Of a stretch of 64,000 nucleotides of DNA, positions 45,644 through 54,458 are shown piece after piece. The stretch is from Plesiocystis pacifica SIR-1. GTDB taxonomy: Bacteria; Myxococcota_A; Polyangia; Nannocystales; Nannocystaceae. Under the pieces are notes generated by a model. That model worked only from the letters and a program-made list of their open reading frames with translations. It was not told the DNA's origin and made no database searches. A program made the translations under genes and the position numbers. The stretch's first letter is position 1. Every line of letters starts with the position of its first letter. The stretch lies in the NCBI RefSeq assembly GCF_000170895.1, contig NZ_ABCS01000028.1, positions 1 to 64,000 of the forward strand. The letters are read 5' to 3'.

Positions 45644-46156
45644 ATGTCCCCTCGCCTCCGACTCCCCGCCGCCCTGCTCCTGTCCCTCCCTTGCCTCATG
45701 GCCGTCGGCTGCGGCTGGCTCGTCGGTGAGATCGCCGAGCAGGCCCACAAGCAAAGCGCCATCGAGGACCACGTCTACGAGGACGTCGAGCCCGACCAGC
45801 TGTGGCGCGAGATCAACGAGCTGTGGGTCGCCCAGGGCTGCCAGAAGATCCCCGAGCCCGTGCTCGCCACCACCGTCGAGTGCGAGGGCGGGGCGCCCCG
45901 CTGGGTCCGCGTCGACGCCCGCGACGGGGGCTACCACGTCGAGTTCGAGGTCGAGCAGACCCTCGACGCCGAGGCCTACGACGTCAAGGAGGGCGAGTCC
46001 CCGCCCAAGCCCGGCCGCGAGCGCGACTTCGACATGGAGTGGACCTTGCTCGAGCGCCTCGACTACCCCACCGCCAAGGCCATCGCCGCCGAGGCCGAGG
46101 CCAAGGGCGCCAAGGCCCGCGACGCCACCCGCGAGCTCGACAAGAGCTTCGACTAG
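45644..46156 (+). CDS. Lipoprotein of unknown function
   Basis: From the ATG at 45644 the product has 170 residues with lipobox MAVGC at about residue 23. Earlier in-frame starts (GTG 45581, ATG 45608) would give an overlong n-region. The mature part has VYEDVEPDQLWREINELWVA and a Glu/Lys/Ala-rich helical tail. No family is recognised. It follows the endonuclease gene closely and may be co-transcribed. Confidence 0.7.
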   Translation: MSPRLRLPAALLLSLPCLMAVGCGWLVGEIAEQAHKQSAIEDHVYEDVEPDQLWREINELWVAQGCQKIPEPVLATTVECEGGAPRWVRVDARDGGYHVEFEVEQTLDAEAYDVKEGESPPKPGRERDFDMEWTLLERLDYPTAKAIAAEAEAKGAKARDATRELDKSFD

Positions 46157-46167
46157 CGCCGCCGAGC

Positions 46168-46803
46168 TCAGCGGCAATACGAAAAGCCGAAGCGCTCCAG
46201 ATCGGGAGGCTGCGCGCAGGCCTCGGCGTCTTCGCTGACCATCAGGAGCAAGGTCGACCCCACGTCGCGCTTGAACAGCCCGTAGGCGACCCCGTGCCCG
46301 AACTTCCCGTCACCCAGGGAGGGCCCCGGGGTGAAGCACGCCCGGATCGCCAGGTCGGCCCCGTGCGCCTTTGCGATCTCATCGGACAGCGTCGTCGGCG
46401 GGCCGATCTGATCGTCGGCGGCGAAGTTGTACATGAACACATGCATCATGCGTCCCGCGAGCGCCTCGGTCGCGCGCGTATCGGCCTCGACCGCGCCCAG
46501 GCTGTAGGCGAGCTCGAAGCCCCCCTCCCTCGGCACGCCCTCGAACTGGACACGGCGCTCGCCTTCGGGCTCGACGATCGAGACGCCCCCCGGCAGCTCG
46601 AGGCACGCGCCGCGCTCGTCGAGCAAGGCCTGGACCGTCGCGGGGACGGCCGCAGCCTCGGGCTCCGCTGGCTCGACCTTTGGCGGACCCTCGGGCTGGG
46701 CTGCTTCCACGTTCGGTGAGGCCTCGGGCTGCTGCTCGGCCTTCCCACAACTCACCCCGAAGCCGATCAGGGTCAGCATGGCCACGACTGCGCGCGCTCG
46801 CAT
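46168..46803 (-). CDS. Lipoprotein of unknown function
   Basis: The 211-residue product has lipobox FGVSC near residue 19 and a Glu/Pro/Ala linker (residues 22-55). The mature domain (residues 60-211) has three Cys and an FGHGVAYGLFKRDVGSTLLL strand pair near the end. TATTCC lies 6 nt before the ATG, a weak match to the hexamer set. It converges with 45644-46156. Confidence 0.68.
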   Translation of the reverse strand: MRARAVVAMLTLIGFGVSCGKAEQQPEASPNVEAAQPEGPPKVEPAEPEAAAVPATVQALLDERGACLELPGGVSIVEPEGERRVQFEGVPREGGFELAYSLGAVEADTRATEALAGRMMHVFMYNFAADDQIGPPTTLSDEIAKAHGADLAIRACFTPGPSLGDGKFGHGVAYGLFKRDVGSTLLLMVSEDAEACAQPPDLERFGFSYCR

Positions 46804-46825
46804 GCCCCTGGAATAGCACTTGTGC

Positions 46826-47002
46826 TCAGCGCAGCACGGTCACCCCCTGCTGCTCGACCAGGAAGTCGAAGGCCACCCCGCGCAGGTTCTGGCCGTCGAT
46901 CGTCGTGTTCCAGATCCCGTGCCCGGCCCCCCTCGAGAGGCCCGCCAGGTCGATCGGGGTCGTCACGTCGCCGGCCCCAAACAGGCGACATGGCGGCGCC
47001 AT
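46826..47002 (-). CDS. Small ORF, possibly a C-terminal gene remnant
   Basis: The 58-residue frame MAPPCRLFGAGDVTTPIDLA to VAFDFLVEQQGVTVLR has normal codon use and a beta-strand end typical of a folded domain's C-terminus. It lacks a signal peptide although it lies among lipoprotein genes. It may be a short protein or the end of a truncated gene. The rest of the 46804-47285 gap shows nothing convincing. Confidence 0.35.
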   Translation of the reverse strand: MAPPCRLFGAGDVTTPIDLAGLSRGAGHGIWNTTIDGQNLRGVAFDFLVEQQGVTVLR

Positions 47003-47285
47003 AGTCTACAGTTCAATCATGCCACCATGACCGCCCTGGGCCGACGCGCTCCGAGGACCACCCGCTTGCGGCAGGTCTCCCATGCGAAGGGTCCGCGCGA
47101 CCGAAACAGGGCGAGCGAGAGATCCCCAGTCTCGCTCCCAGCCTCGCTGGTCTGGGCCCGAGCGCACGGCGAGCCGCGACCCAAGACGAGTTTCGACGCG
47201 CACAACGGCTCTCGGCCCAGGTTCCGAGCTCCCGTGCAGCCTCCGCCCGCGAGGCCCGACTCGAGTCGGGGTTGAGAACCGGCTC

Positions 47286-47786
47286 ATGGACGAGTACACA
47301 CCACCGCCTGCGCTCGGTACCACTCAGATCCGAGCGGGGAGAAGGTCACCCGCCCACAGTTCTGGAGGCATCCGGGTGACCGACAACGGTTCGAGCAACG
47401 ACGAAGAGGGTGGGACAAGGCGAGAGGTACGCATTTGGGTAGAGTCGGACGCTGACGCTGCCAAGATCCGCGTCGTCCTCGAGGCCATTGGCTTCGCCGT
47501 CCTCCGCGACGTCGGCGACGGCGAAGCGACCTTGATTCGCTGGGCCGTCGAAAACCTCCACAACCGCTATCGATTGACGGCTCGAGAGCAAGACATCGTG
47601 GAGGGGATCCTCGCCGGTCAGCGCAACGCCCAGATGGCCAAGACCCTGGGGATCAGCCAGGCCACGGTGAAGTGGCACCTGCACAACATCTTCACCAAGA
47701 CCGAGGTCCAGGACCGCGAGTCGCTGCTGCGCTTGATCCTGCAGCTCGGACGGGTCCGCGACCCCGACGGCAGCGGCGACGCCTGA
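47286..47786 (+). CDS. LuxR-type HTH regulator
   Basis: From the ATG at 47286 the product has 166 residues (GTG 47376 is an alternative). The C-terminus is a canonical LuxR HTH: YRLTAREQDIVEGILAGQRN, AQMAKTLGISQATVKWHLHN and IFTKTEVQDRESLLRLIL. The N-terminal 90 residues show no intact receiver or PAS domain, only a REVRIWVESDADAAKIRVVL strand-helix unit. It is probably a DNA-binding response regulator lacking a typical phospho-acceptor domain. Confidence 0.8.
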   Translation: MDEYTPPPALGTTQIRAGRRSPAHSSGGIRVTDNGSSNDEEGGTRREVRIWVESDADAAKIRVVLEAIGFAVLRDVGDGEATLIRWAVENLHNRYRLTAREQDIVEGILAGQRNAQMAKTLGISQATVKWHLHNIFTKTEVQDRESLLRLILQLGRVRDPDGSGDA

Positions 47787-47865
47787 TCCAGCCCGCGGCA
47801 TCGGACGTGCCAGACCTGCGCCTCATCGAGAGGACGATCGAGCCGGCGAAATTCACCGCGCGTCG

Positions 47866-48162
47866 TCAGGCCCGGGCATTCAGCCAGCGCGCGACGGCGT
47901 CATGCCCCCCGCGCGCCGCTGCCTCGGCCGCCGTCCACCCGTCCCACTCCGAGCGCAGCCCGACCTGGGCGCCCCCAGCCACCAACGCCGCGACGATCGT
48001 CTGATGGCCTCGCTCCGCGGCGCCGATCAGCGCCGTCGTCCCGAACTCGGGGTGTTGGTAGTTGGGGTCCACCCCGCGCTGCAGCCACGACTCGACCTCA
48101 GCCAAGTCGCCCTGCGTCGCCGCGGCGTAGAATGCCTTCCAGTCCCCTCCGCTGAGGCCCAT
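47866..48162 (-). CDS. Small ankyrin-repeat protein
   Basis: The 98-residue product starts at the ATG at 48162 and consists of about three ankyrin repeats: FYAAATQGDLAEVESWLQRG, TALIGAAERGHQTIVAALVA and TAAEAAARGGHDAVARWLNA. Ankyrin repeats bind proteins. There is no signal peptide, so it is probably cytosolic. A family A repeat element lies 86 nt upstream of its start. Confidence 0.85.
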   Translation of the reverse strand: MGLSGGDWKAFYAAATQGDLAEVESWLQRGVDPNYQHPEFGTTALIGAAERGHQTIVAALVAGGAQVGLRSEWDGWTAAEAAARGGHDAVARWLNARA

Positions 48163-48247
48163 GGCGTCCAGGATGACCGGCCACGACCGAGCTGTCGACC
48201 TCGGTGCCCAAGCATCGACGGGTTCGAGACTCACCCTACCGAGAAAG

Positions 48248-48318
48248 GCAGCCGCCCACGGGTTCAACGCCAGCCGAGTTGGATCATGGGTCCCGGCGCG
48301 GCCGGGGTGGGCGGCTGC
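48248..48318 (-). repeat. Palindromic dispersed element, family A copy 2
   Basis: Inverted copy of 13597-13691, 24 bp shorter overall because an internal 18-nt segment is absent and its arms are shorter. Terminal arms CAGCCGCCCAC and GTGGGCGGCTG pair perfectly. It lies in the divergent gap between the ankyrin gene and 48340. Confidence 0.85.
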
Positions 48319-48339
48319 TGGGCTCTTCGTGTGCGGCCG

Positions 48340-48570
48340 ATGACTACCGACGAGCGCGAACGCCAAGAGCGCGCTCGACAGCGCCGCGCCACGTGGATCG
48401 TCGCACCCTTGGCTGACGCGCCCCTCCCCGCATCCGAGTGCATCGACGACCGCCTCGAGCAGCTCGAGCAGCTCCGGCGCGCCGGCTGTGCGCTCGCGGG
48501 GATTCCCTACCCCGAAGGGCCCACTCCCAAGCACCTGCGACGGCGTTGGCCCGTGGAGCGGATCGGGTGA
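48340..48570 (+). CDS. Small hypothetical protein
   Basis: The 76-residue frame starts MTTDERERQERARQRRATWI and ends ERIG. It is highly charged with a helical middle (IDDRLEQLEQLRRAG), no membrane segment and normal codon use. No family is recognised. It starts 22 nt after the family A element. Confidence 0.5.
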   Translation: MTTDERERQERARQRRATWIVAPLADAPLPASECIDDRLEQLEQLRRAGCALAGIPYPEGPTPKHLRRRWPVERIG

Positions 48571-48627
48571 GCCCGCCGCGACTGCCCAAGCGAGGGCTGA
48601 CCGCGCGCCCGACCGGAGTCCCAATTG

Positions 48628-48659
48628 AAAACGAGCAGCTAGAGTGCTCTAGCTGCCCG
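48628..48659 (-). terminator. Rho-independent terminator of tRNA-Arg
   Basis: On the minus strand a 13-bp stem (CGGGCAGCTAGAG with CTCTAGCTGCTCG, one G:T pair) is followed by TTTT at 48628-48631. It begins 10 nt after the tRNA 3' end and is the clearest intrinsic terminator in the window. Confidence 0.88.
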
Positions 48660-48668
48660 TTTCGGTTG

Positions 48669-48742
<74 letters not shown>

Positions 48743-48847
48743 GCGGGGCCGCCGGTTCTAGCCGAAGCCACCCCCTCGCGCAAGGCAAAACGCGGCGAAA
48801 CCTCCGCCGGGGGCCCCGGGTCCACAAGCGTGAGTCGCACACCGTGG

Positions 48848-48853
48848 TACGCT
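48848..48853 (+). promoter_or_regulatory. Candidate -10 hexamer TACGCT
   Basis: TANNNT-type hexamer 8 nt upstream of the ATG at 48862; it favours that ATG over GTG 48844. Confidence 0.45.
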
Positions 48854-48861
48854 GGACACCA

Positions 48862-49410
48862 ATGAACTCCCGGACGAGCGCGCTCTTCGCCCTGCTGCCT
48901 GCTCGCGTGACCTTGCCCTTGGTCGCCCTGGTCTCGGTGATGGTCTCGTCATCGCTGACCGCCGACCTGCCAGACTTGGACACGATCCGACGATGGCTGC
49001 GTCGGCTCCAGGAGCTCATCGTGCTCGGGGGCGTGGGCCTGGCCGTCGCGCTGAGCATGGTGTTCATCGGGGCCTGGGTGCTCTCCCACCTGCGCACGGC
49101 CAAGGCCGACGAGCAGGAGCGCATCGAGTGGATGTCGAAGCTCGCGCTATTTGTGAGTTTCGTTCCGGTCGCGCTGACCGTGGTCGCCGCGGCGGGCATG
49201 TTCATCCCGATGCTCCGGCCCCTGATGCTCAAGATGTTCGTCTACGCCGCGGCCGGTGCGGGCATCTCGTGGCTGGTGTCGATCGCAGCGCTGATCGTCG
49301 GCGGCGGCAAGGAAGAGCTGGCTCGCACCCGACGCGCCTTGCTCCTGGCGGGGACGCCCTTTTACTGCCTCGCCGTTTGGATCGCCCGCTTTTTGGTCCT
49401 GGGCTTCTGA
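48862..49410 (+). CDS. Polytopic membrane protein
   Basis: The 182-residue product has about five hydrophobic segments (VTLPLVALVSVMVSSSL, ELIVLGGVGLAVALSMVFI, LALFVSFVPVALTVVAAAG, MFVYAAAGAGISWLVSIAAL, FYCLAVWIARFLVLGF) with basic loops. No family is recognised. It lies between the tRNA and the CMD-family gene. Confidence 0.72.
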   Translation: MNSRTSALFALLPARVTLPLVALVSVMVSSSLTADLPDLDTIRRWLRRLQELIVLGGVGLAVALSMVFIGAWVLSHLRTAKADEQERIEWMSKLALFVSFVPVALTVVAAAGMFIPMLRPLMLKMFVYAAAGAGISWLVSIAALIVGGGKEELARTRRALLLAGTPFYCLAVWIARFLVLGF

Positions 49411-49445
49411 GCGGGCGTTCACGCCCCGAGGTCCTGCCATCGTGA

Positions 49446-49451
49446 TAACTT
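49446..49451 (+). promoter_or_regulatory. Candidate -10 hexamer TAACTT
   Basis: TANNNT-type hexamer 7 nt upstream of the ATG at 49459. Confidence 0.45.
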
Positions 49452-49458
49452 GCGATGC

Positions 49459-50850
49459 ATGAGTGTTGCTGAAGATCGCCCACCCAAACCAACGCTCGAA
49501 TACGCTCTGCGCCCACACGCGATTTCGCTTGAAGAGATCATCCGGCGACACCGACCGATCGCCCTCATGGTCCGGCAGATCCTCGGGGTCGTTCCCCGCG
49601 TGATGAGCTACTTCGAGATCTGGCCGCCCGCGTTCACGACCTATAGCGTGCTCGTGCCGGCCTTCATGGACATCCCGCGCTGCGACCTCGGCCGGGGCAT
49701 CTCGCCGGATCTGCGCAGCTTGGTCGCCTACGTGTCGAGCCGCTCCTTTGGCTGCGGCTACTGCTCGGCACACGCTGCCGGAATTGGCACCATGTTCCGC
49801 GGTGCGGGTGGCTCCCTCGAGCGCAACCGCGAGGCGATGAACCCCCAGGCGTGCAACCTGTTCTCACCGGCGGACCAGGCGGCCATCGACTTCGCCAACG
49901 CCATCGCCGAGGTGCCCACGGGCATCCGCGAGGAGCACCGCATCGCCATCGCCAAGCACTACTCCGAGGACCACGAGGAGAGCATCGTGCTCTCCGCGAC
50001 CCTCATGGGCTTCTTGAACTGCTGCATCGACGTACTCGGCATGGTGCTCGAGCGGCGGATGCTGCACCAGGCCGAGCAGTACCTCAGCGGCAGCGGCTGG
50101 GAGGCGGGCAACAAGTACGAAGAGGAGTACGACCGCGAGCTCGTGGAGGCTGATCCCGACGAGGACACAAAGCTCGGGCCCCTGGGCATGGCGCGCAGTA
50201 TGGTCGGGCTGATCGCCTTCGACCGGAAGGCCCTGGCGAACATCGAAGGGCGCCCCGCCAAGCTCGAGGCCCAGCTCCACAAGGAGCTCGGCTTCGTGCC
50301 CAGCTACATCAGGCGCACGTCGAGGGTCCCGGTCAAGCGCGTCTGGGCCCACATGCTCATCGAGCGGATCTGCGGGACGAACGGCTCCGTAGACCCGCGC
50401 CACAAGCTGATCATGAGCTTCGTCGCCGCCAAGCTCTTCGACGATCGGCTGCTGGCCGCCCAGTTCGCCCACCTCGCGGTCCGAGCGGGCGCCGACCCCA
50501 AGGAGCTGCGCGCCGCCCTGATCACGGGCCGCTGCGAAGACCCCCGCGCCGAGGCTGGCTACGCCCTCGCCCGCGCGTCGACAAGGGCCCCGGTGACGCT
50601 GCAACTGCAGCTCATCGAGGCGCTCATGGAGCACTACACACCCGCCGAGATCATGGAGCTCGTCGTCGTCGTGTCCGTGATCTCCATGCTGCGCCGCTAC
50701 TCCGCCTTCTACCCGGAGGACCGCTACGAAGACGCCGTTGCGAACTTCGTGGCGGAGCACGGCCAGCACATCGGCCTGTCGACCAAGCCGGGGCAGACCG
50801 GGCGCAGCTGGGACGAGATCGCGTTCAAGCACCGCCTCTCGGCAGCCTGA
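49459..50850 (+). CDS. Carboxymuconolactone decarboxylase/AhpD-like protein, two domains
   Basis: The 463-residue protein contains two AhpD-like alpha-helical domains. The first carries the redox motif SFGCGYCSAHAAG (CxxCxxxH), as in AhpD. The second (about residues 270-440: SVDPRHKLIMSFVAAKLFDD) lacks the Cys pair. AhpD proteins reduce peroxiredoxin partners or act in peroxide defence. No peroxidase gene is adjacent, so the partner is unknown. TAACTT lies 7 nt before the ATG. Confidence 0.8.
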   Translation: MSVAEDRPPKPTLEYALRPHAISLEEIIRRHRPIALMVRQILGVVPRVMSYFEIWPPAFTTYSVLVPAFMDIPRCDLGRGISPDLRSLVAYVSSRSFGCGYCSAHAAGIGTMFRGAGGSLERNREAMNPQACNLFSPADQAAIDFANAIAEVPTGIREEHRIAIAKHYSEDHEESIVLSATLMGFLNCCIDVLGMVLERRMLHQAEQYLSGSGWEAGNKYEEEYDRELVEADPDEDTKLGPLGMARSMVGLIAFDRKALANIEGRPAKLEAQLHKELGFVPSYIRRTSRVPVKRVWAHMLIERICGTNGSVDPRHKLIMSFVAAKLFDDRLLAAQFAHLAVRAGADPKELRAALITGRCEDPRAEAGYALARASTRAPVTLQLQLIEALMEHYTPAEIMELVVVVSVISMLRRYSAFYPEDRYEDAVANFVAEHGQHIGLSTKPGQTGRSWDEIAFKHRLSAA

Positions 50851-50856
50851 CCGCCT

Positions 50857-51279
50857 TTAGAGCTGGGCTTCGCCGCCGCCGTCGAGCTCGTCGAGCAGGG
50901 CGAGGGCTTCGGGGTAGCTGGGCGACAGGCTCAAGGCGCGCTCGAGGGCGACGCGGGCGGCCTCGGCCTCGCCCGCGCGCAGCTCGATCTCCCCCTTGAG
51001 GGTCCACAGCGCGGGCTCGTTGGGCTGCCAGTGCAGCGCGTCCTCGACGTGCCCGCGGGCGAGGTCGAAGTCCGGAGGGTCGCGCTCGAGGGCGATGCGG
51101 GCGCGCATGTAGGACTCGTAGGCGACCGGCGGCCCGGGGGGGCTCTCGACGAGGACCTCGTCGACGTAGTGGAGGTCACGGTGCGCGAGGTAACCGCTGG
51201 GGATGCACGCCGACAAAAACACCGCGCTCGCAGCAAAGGGGAGTCCACAGCGGAGGCGGCGTCGCACCATCGCACCCAT
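50857..51279 (-). CDS. Small TPR-like lipoprotein
   Basis: The product has about 140 residues with lipobox VFLSAC near residue 25 (a second ATG lies at 51270). The C-terminal half has two TPR-like helices (ALWTLKGEIELRAGEAEAAR, ALSLSPSYPEALALLDEL). It may be a docking or assembly factor. Divergent from the larger TPR lipoprotein at 51384; the two may share function. Confidence 0.7.
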   Translation of the reverse strand: MGAMVRRRLRCGLPFAASAVFLSACIPSGYLAHRDLHYVDEVLVESPPGPPVAYESYMRARIALERDPPDFDLARGHVEDALHWQPNEPALWTLKGEIELRAGEAEAARVALERALSLSPSYPEALALLDELDGGGEAQL

Positions 51280-51383
51280 CCTGCCACGTCCCGCCCTTCG
51301 CTCGCCATCGCCCGCGCTGGCGACCAGAGCGCAGCTGTCCGGGCCGCGCCAGCGATGTAGCGTCGACCAGCCCCCCCAAGCCC

Positions 51384-52781
51384 ATGCTCCCCTCCAAGCT
51401 CCGCCCCGCCCTCGCCTCCCTGTCCACCGTCGCGCTGCTGGCCTGCCCCGCGGCGGGCACCCCCGAGGCCGGCACAAAAAAGGCCGATGTCGAGGCCCAC
51501 GAGGCCAAGGCGGGCGACGCCAAAAAGACCCAAGCCAAGACCGAGACGGCCGACGACACCGACGCCAAGGAGCCCGCGGCGGCCAAGCTCGACGCCAAGA
51601 AGACCCAGGCCAAGCGGGCCGAGGCCAAGAAGAAGTTCGCCGCCGCCGACGAGGCCAAGGTCCGCGCGGACCGGGCCAAGCTGCTGAGCCTGCTCAACGA
51701 GGGCCGCAAGCTGGTCAAGGGCGGCGAGCTCGACGCGGGCATCGCCAAGTACGGCGAGGTCCTGGCCATCAACCCCCACTACGGCCCCGCCCTCGGCGAG
51801 CTCGGCTGGGCGGAGTTCAAGAAGGGCAACTACAGCGACGCCCACGCCCACACCCTCCGCGCCCTGCCCCGGGCCACGGACAACGATCGCCGCGGCATGC
51901 TGCACTACAACCTCGGGCGCATCGCCGAGGCCCAGGACCAGACCGAGGTCGCCGTCGCGGCCTACGAGCTGTCGTTGTCCCTGCGCCCCAACGACATCGT
52001 CGCCAGCCGACTCGACGACCTGACCCACGCCGTCGACGCGGCCGGAGAGCACTACGTCCACCCGGCCGTCGAGGCATACGAAAACAAGCACGCCCCCGAG
52101 GTCCAGGCCAAGCCCGAGGCCTTCCACGCCCTGGCCGAGGGCGTCTCGAGCCTCGAGGAGGCCTGCAAGATCGCCGACGCCGACTCGGCCTGCATGGGCG
52201 AGGATCCCTGCGCCCTCGTCGCGACCCCGGGCGCGGACCAGAGCTGGGGCCTGATGACCATGGGCAGCGTGGGCTTCCTGTCGTGCTGGCACCCGATCGT
52301 CGAGACCGACGCCGGCTGGACCGTGTTCGCCACCGCCCTGATCTCGCAGTGGGGCACGGAGGTCGACCAGGACGTCGACGCCCTGTCCGCCCGCGTGGTC
52401 GCCAACGAGACCGGGAGCTACCTGTGGATCGACTTCAGCGACCACGTCTACGAGCGCGACTGGTCCTGGGGCGAGCTCGAAGAGGACGAGGACATCCCGG
52501 GCAGCGACATGACCGACACCGAGGGCGTGATCCTGTGCAAGCGCGACACCGCCGTGACCTGCACGATGATCACCACCAAGTACGCGTACGCGAACAGCGA
52601 CGACACCGTCCGCGAGCGCTACGAGGCCAAGCTGCGCCTGCGCGGCGACGTCATCGTCGTCGAGGACGTGGTCACCGAGGGCGACGTCGACTTCGCCTAC
52701 AACGAAGAGTGGAACTCGGTCACGCTGATCCCCGCGGGCGAGTACCCCTTCGTCGAGATCGCCGCGCCGGTCCACCTCTGA
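51384..52781 (+). CDS. TPR lipoprotein with Lys/Ala-rich linker
   Basis: The 465-residue product has lipobox ALLAC near residue 21 and a Lys/Ala/Glu/Asp linker (residues 30-100). TPR repeats follow at about 105-215 (GIAKYGEVLAINPHYGPALG, GMLHYNLGRIAEAQDQTEVA). The C-terminal domain of about 230 residues has four Cys and a beta-rich end. No family is recognised for the last part. Confidence 0.8.
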   Translation: MLPSKLRPALASLSTVALLACPAAGTPEAGTKKADVEAHEAKAGDAKKTQAKTETADDTDAKEPAAAKLDAKKTQAKRAEAKKKFAAADEAKVRADRAKLLSLLNEGRKLVKGGELDAGIAKYGEVLAINPHYGPALGELGWAEFKKGNYSDAHAHTLRALPRATDNDRRGMLHYNLGRIAEAQDQTEVAVAAYELSLSLRPNDIVASRLDDLTHAVDAAGEHYVHPAVEAYENKHAPEVQAKPEAFHALAEGVSSLEEACKIADADSACMGEDPCALVATPGADQSWGLMTMGSVGFLSCWHPIVETDAGWTVFATALISQWGTEVDQDVDALSARVVANETGSYLWIDFSDHVYERDWSWGELEEDEDIPGSDMTDTEGVILCKRDTAVTCTMITTKYAYANSDDTVRERYEAKLRLRGDVIVVEDVVTEGDVDFAYNEEWNSVTLIPAGEYPFVEIAAPVHL

Positions 52782-52797
52782 CGGCTCGGGGCGGGCC

Positions 52798-53997
52798 TCA
52801 CTCGATCTGATCGCTGAACGCAGGATCGTCGGTGATCGCCTGACCCAGCCACTGGGCCACGCTGACGCCCCCGACGTAGGCCTGGTCGAAGTTCGCCGTG
52901 ATCCCGGGCAGGCCCTCGACGCTGCTGTCGGCCGCGATGGTCGTGTGCAGGGAGCTGTCGAACAGGTAGCGGGTGTAGCGGCCGGGGTGGTCGGCCGCGA
53001 GCTTGCCCAGCTCCTGCTCGAGGGCGGCCTGGTACTCCCCCGGGCCCAGGCCCAGGAACACGCCGCCGATGATCGAGTCGGCGTAGGTCGAGATGGCCAC
53101 GAAGCGCAGGTTGGGATCGACCGAGAGCTGCCAGCTGGGCAGGTTGGTGATGTGGTCGGTGACGCAGTCTGGGCAGCTGTCGGGGATCAGCCGCAGCGAG
53201 TCCCACTCCTCGAGCAGGCCCGGGATGAACGCGCTGTCCCCCGGCTTGCCGATGCCCACGCCCGAGTCCGCGACGACGATCAGCTCCGCCCCCAGCCACA
53301 TCGTGCGCACCAGCATGTCCGAGATGTGCACGCCGTAAGAGCCCGCGCTGCTGCCCGCGAGCACGATGCGCTCGGCCTCCGGGAAGGTCTCGAGGGCCAC
53401 GTCCAGGGCGACGCTCAGGTCGATGAGGCCGCGGTGGTAGCGGTCGATGGCTCCGTCGTCGTCGTCGTCGATGTCGACGTCGCCGGTGAACAGCGAGCCG
53501 TCGCAGTAGGGCACGTAGACCGCGTTCCAGTCGGCGAAGGGGTTGTCCTCGAGGTTGCGGTTGAGCATGCCCGAGTCGGGCACCGCGGGCGGCCCCAGGG
53601 TCTCGAAGGCCTGGCACAGCTCCGACCAGCACGCGCCGCCTCCCTGAAGGTAAATCAGCAGGTCCTTGGGGTCGTGGCTGCCCGCGCGCGTCGACATCCA
53701 GTAGTCGCCCCCGCGCAAGCACATCGGGCCGTCGGCGGGGTCGAAGAGGTAGTGCGTGGCCGCGCCGTCCTCGACGATCTGCGACGGATCGATGGTCCCG
53801 ACGTAGTCCCCGAGACCCTGCTCGACGACCTCCGCGAAGGGGTTGGGCGGGGGCTCCTCGCCGGTCTCGCCCGTCTCCTCGCTATCGCCGGTATCCCCGA
53901 CCTCGTCCGCCCCCTCGTCGTCTTCCCCACCGCCCCCACACGCGAGCAGCGAGAGGGACAGGACAGGGGCAGACCACGACAGACAACGCAAACGCAT
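52798..53997 (-). CDS. Notum/pectin acetylesterase-like lipoprotein
   Basis: From the ATG at 53997 the product has 399 residues; a TTG at 54003 also opens the frame. Lipobox LSLLAC is followed by an acidic linker. The alpha/beta hydrolase domain shows YLQGGGACWSELC (oxyanion), the nucleophile elbow LAGSSAGSYG and a late SSLHTTIA with the catalytic His. These are hallmarks of the pectinacetylesterase/Notum family, which removes acetyl or acyl esters from glycans or lipoproteins. TACAGT lies 5 nt before this ATG. Confidence 0.88.
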   Translation of the reverse strand: MRLRCLSWSAPVLSLSLLACGGGGEDDEGADEVGDTGDSEETGETGEEPPPNPFAEVVEQGLGDYVGTIDPSQIVEDGAATHYLFDPADGPMCLRGGDYWMSTRAGSHDPKDLLIYLQGGGACWSELCQAFETLGPPAVPDSGMLNRNLEDNPFADWNAVYVPYCDGSLFTGDVDIDDDDDGAIDRYHRGLIDLSVALDVALETFPEAERIVLAGSSAGSYGVHISDMLVRTMWLGAELIVVADSGVGIGKPGDSAFIPGLLEEWDSLRLIPDSCPDCVTDHITNLPSWQLSVDPNLRFVAISTYADSIIGGVFLGLGPGEYQAALEQELGKLAADHPGRYTRYLFDSSLHTTIAADSSVEGLPGITANFDQAYVGGVSVAQWLGQAITDDPAFSDQIE

Positions 53998-54002
53998 GCC
54001 CA

Positions 54003-54008
54003 ACTGTA
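54003..54008 (-). promoter_or_regulatory. Candidate -10 hexamer TACAGT
   Basis: TANNNT-type hexamer 5 nt upstream of the ATG at 53997, favouring that ATG over TTG 54003. Confidence 0.45.
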
Positions 54009-54039
54009 GCGCCTAGGCGTCACCCGCGGAGCGCGGAGA

Positions 54040-54291
54040 TCACTCGCAGGCGAACTGCAGCGGGCAGCTCTCCAGGGTCAGGACCTTCCCTGGGCACTTC
54101 GCCTCGACCTCGAGGCACTCCTTGTGGTTCTCCTCGTTCATGCAGCCGTCGGTGGGCGCCGGGCACATGGACTCCGCCTCGTCGTCGGCCAAGTCCGGGC
54201 TGCTGCCGCCCGTCGACGCCGGCGGCGGCGAAGCGGTCGTGCAAGCGGTGGCGAGGGCGAGCAACACGGAAGCGCTGAGCGTGCGGAGCAT
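54040..54291 (-). CDS. Small Cys-rich lipoprotein
   Basis: The 83-residue product has lipobox LATAC near residue 17, a Pro/Ser/Gly linker and six Cys in the mature part (MCPAPTDGCMNEENHKEC, then KCPGKVLTLESCPLQFAC). It is probably disulfide-bonded. No family is recognised. TAGCGT lies 6 nt before the ATG. Confidence 0.72.
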   Translation of the reverse strand: MLRTLSASVLLALATACTTASPPPASTGGSSPDLADDEAESMCPAPTDGCMNEENHKECLEVEAKCPGKVLTLESCPLQFACE

Positions 54292-54297
54292 CGCCCC

Positions 54298-54303
54298 ACG
54301 CTA
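54298..54303 (-). promoter_or_regulatory. Candidate -10 hexamer TAGCGT
   Basis: TANNNT-type hexamer 6 nt upstream of the ATG at 54291. Confidence 0.45.
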
Positions 54304-54326
54304 ACAGACCCTGCCCCCGCCAAATA

Positions 54327-54345
54327 CGCCCCCCTCTGGGGGGCG
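54327..54345. repeat. GC-rich palindrome
   Basis: CGCCCCCC (54327-54334) and GGGGGGCG (54338-54345) around TCT form a perfect 8-bp stem. It resembles the GC-rich palindromes of family B elements but lacks their flanks. Confidence 0.6.
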
Positions 54346-54401
54346 ACCCACGAAGCCCTGCACCCACCGCCCGACCCCGCCCGACGAGCGCAGCGAGGAG
54401 A

Positions 54402-54422
54402 GGACCTGCCAACGGCAGGTCC
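54402..54422 (-). terminator. Candidate terminator of the carboxyltransferase gene
   Basis: GGACCTGCC (54402-54410) and GGCAGGTCC (54414-54422) form a perfect 9-bp stem with an AAC loop, 37 nt downstream of the stop of the minus-strand carboxyltransferase gene. There is no T-run, so a Rho-independent mechanism is uncertain. Confidence 0.5.
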
Positions 54423-54458
54423 GCCGCGGCCCCAGTTGCCAACGCCTGCGGGGGGTTC

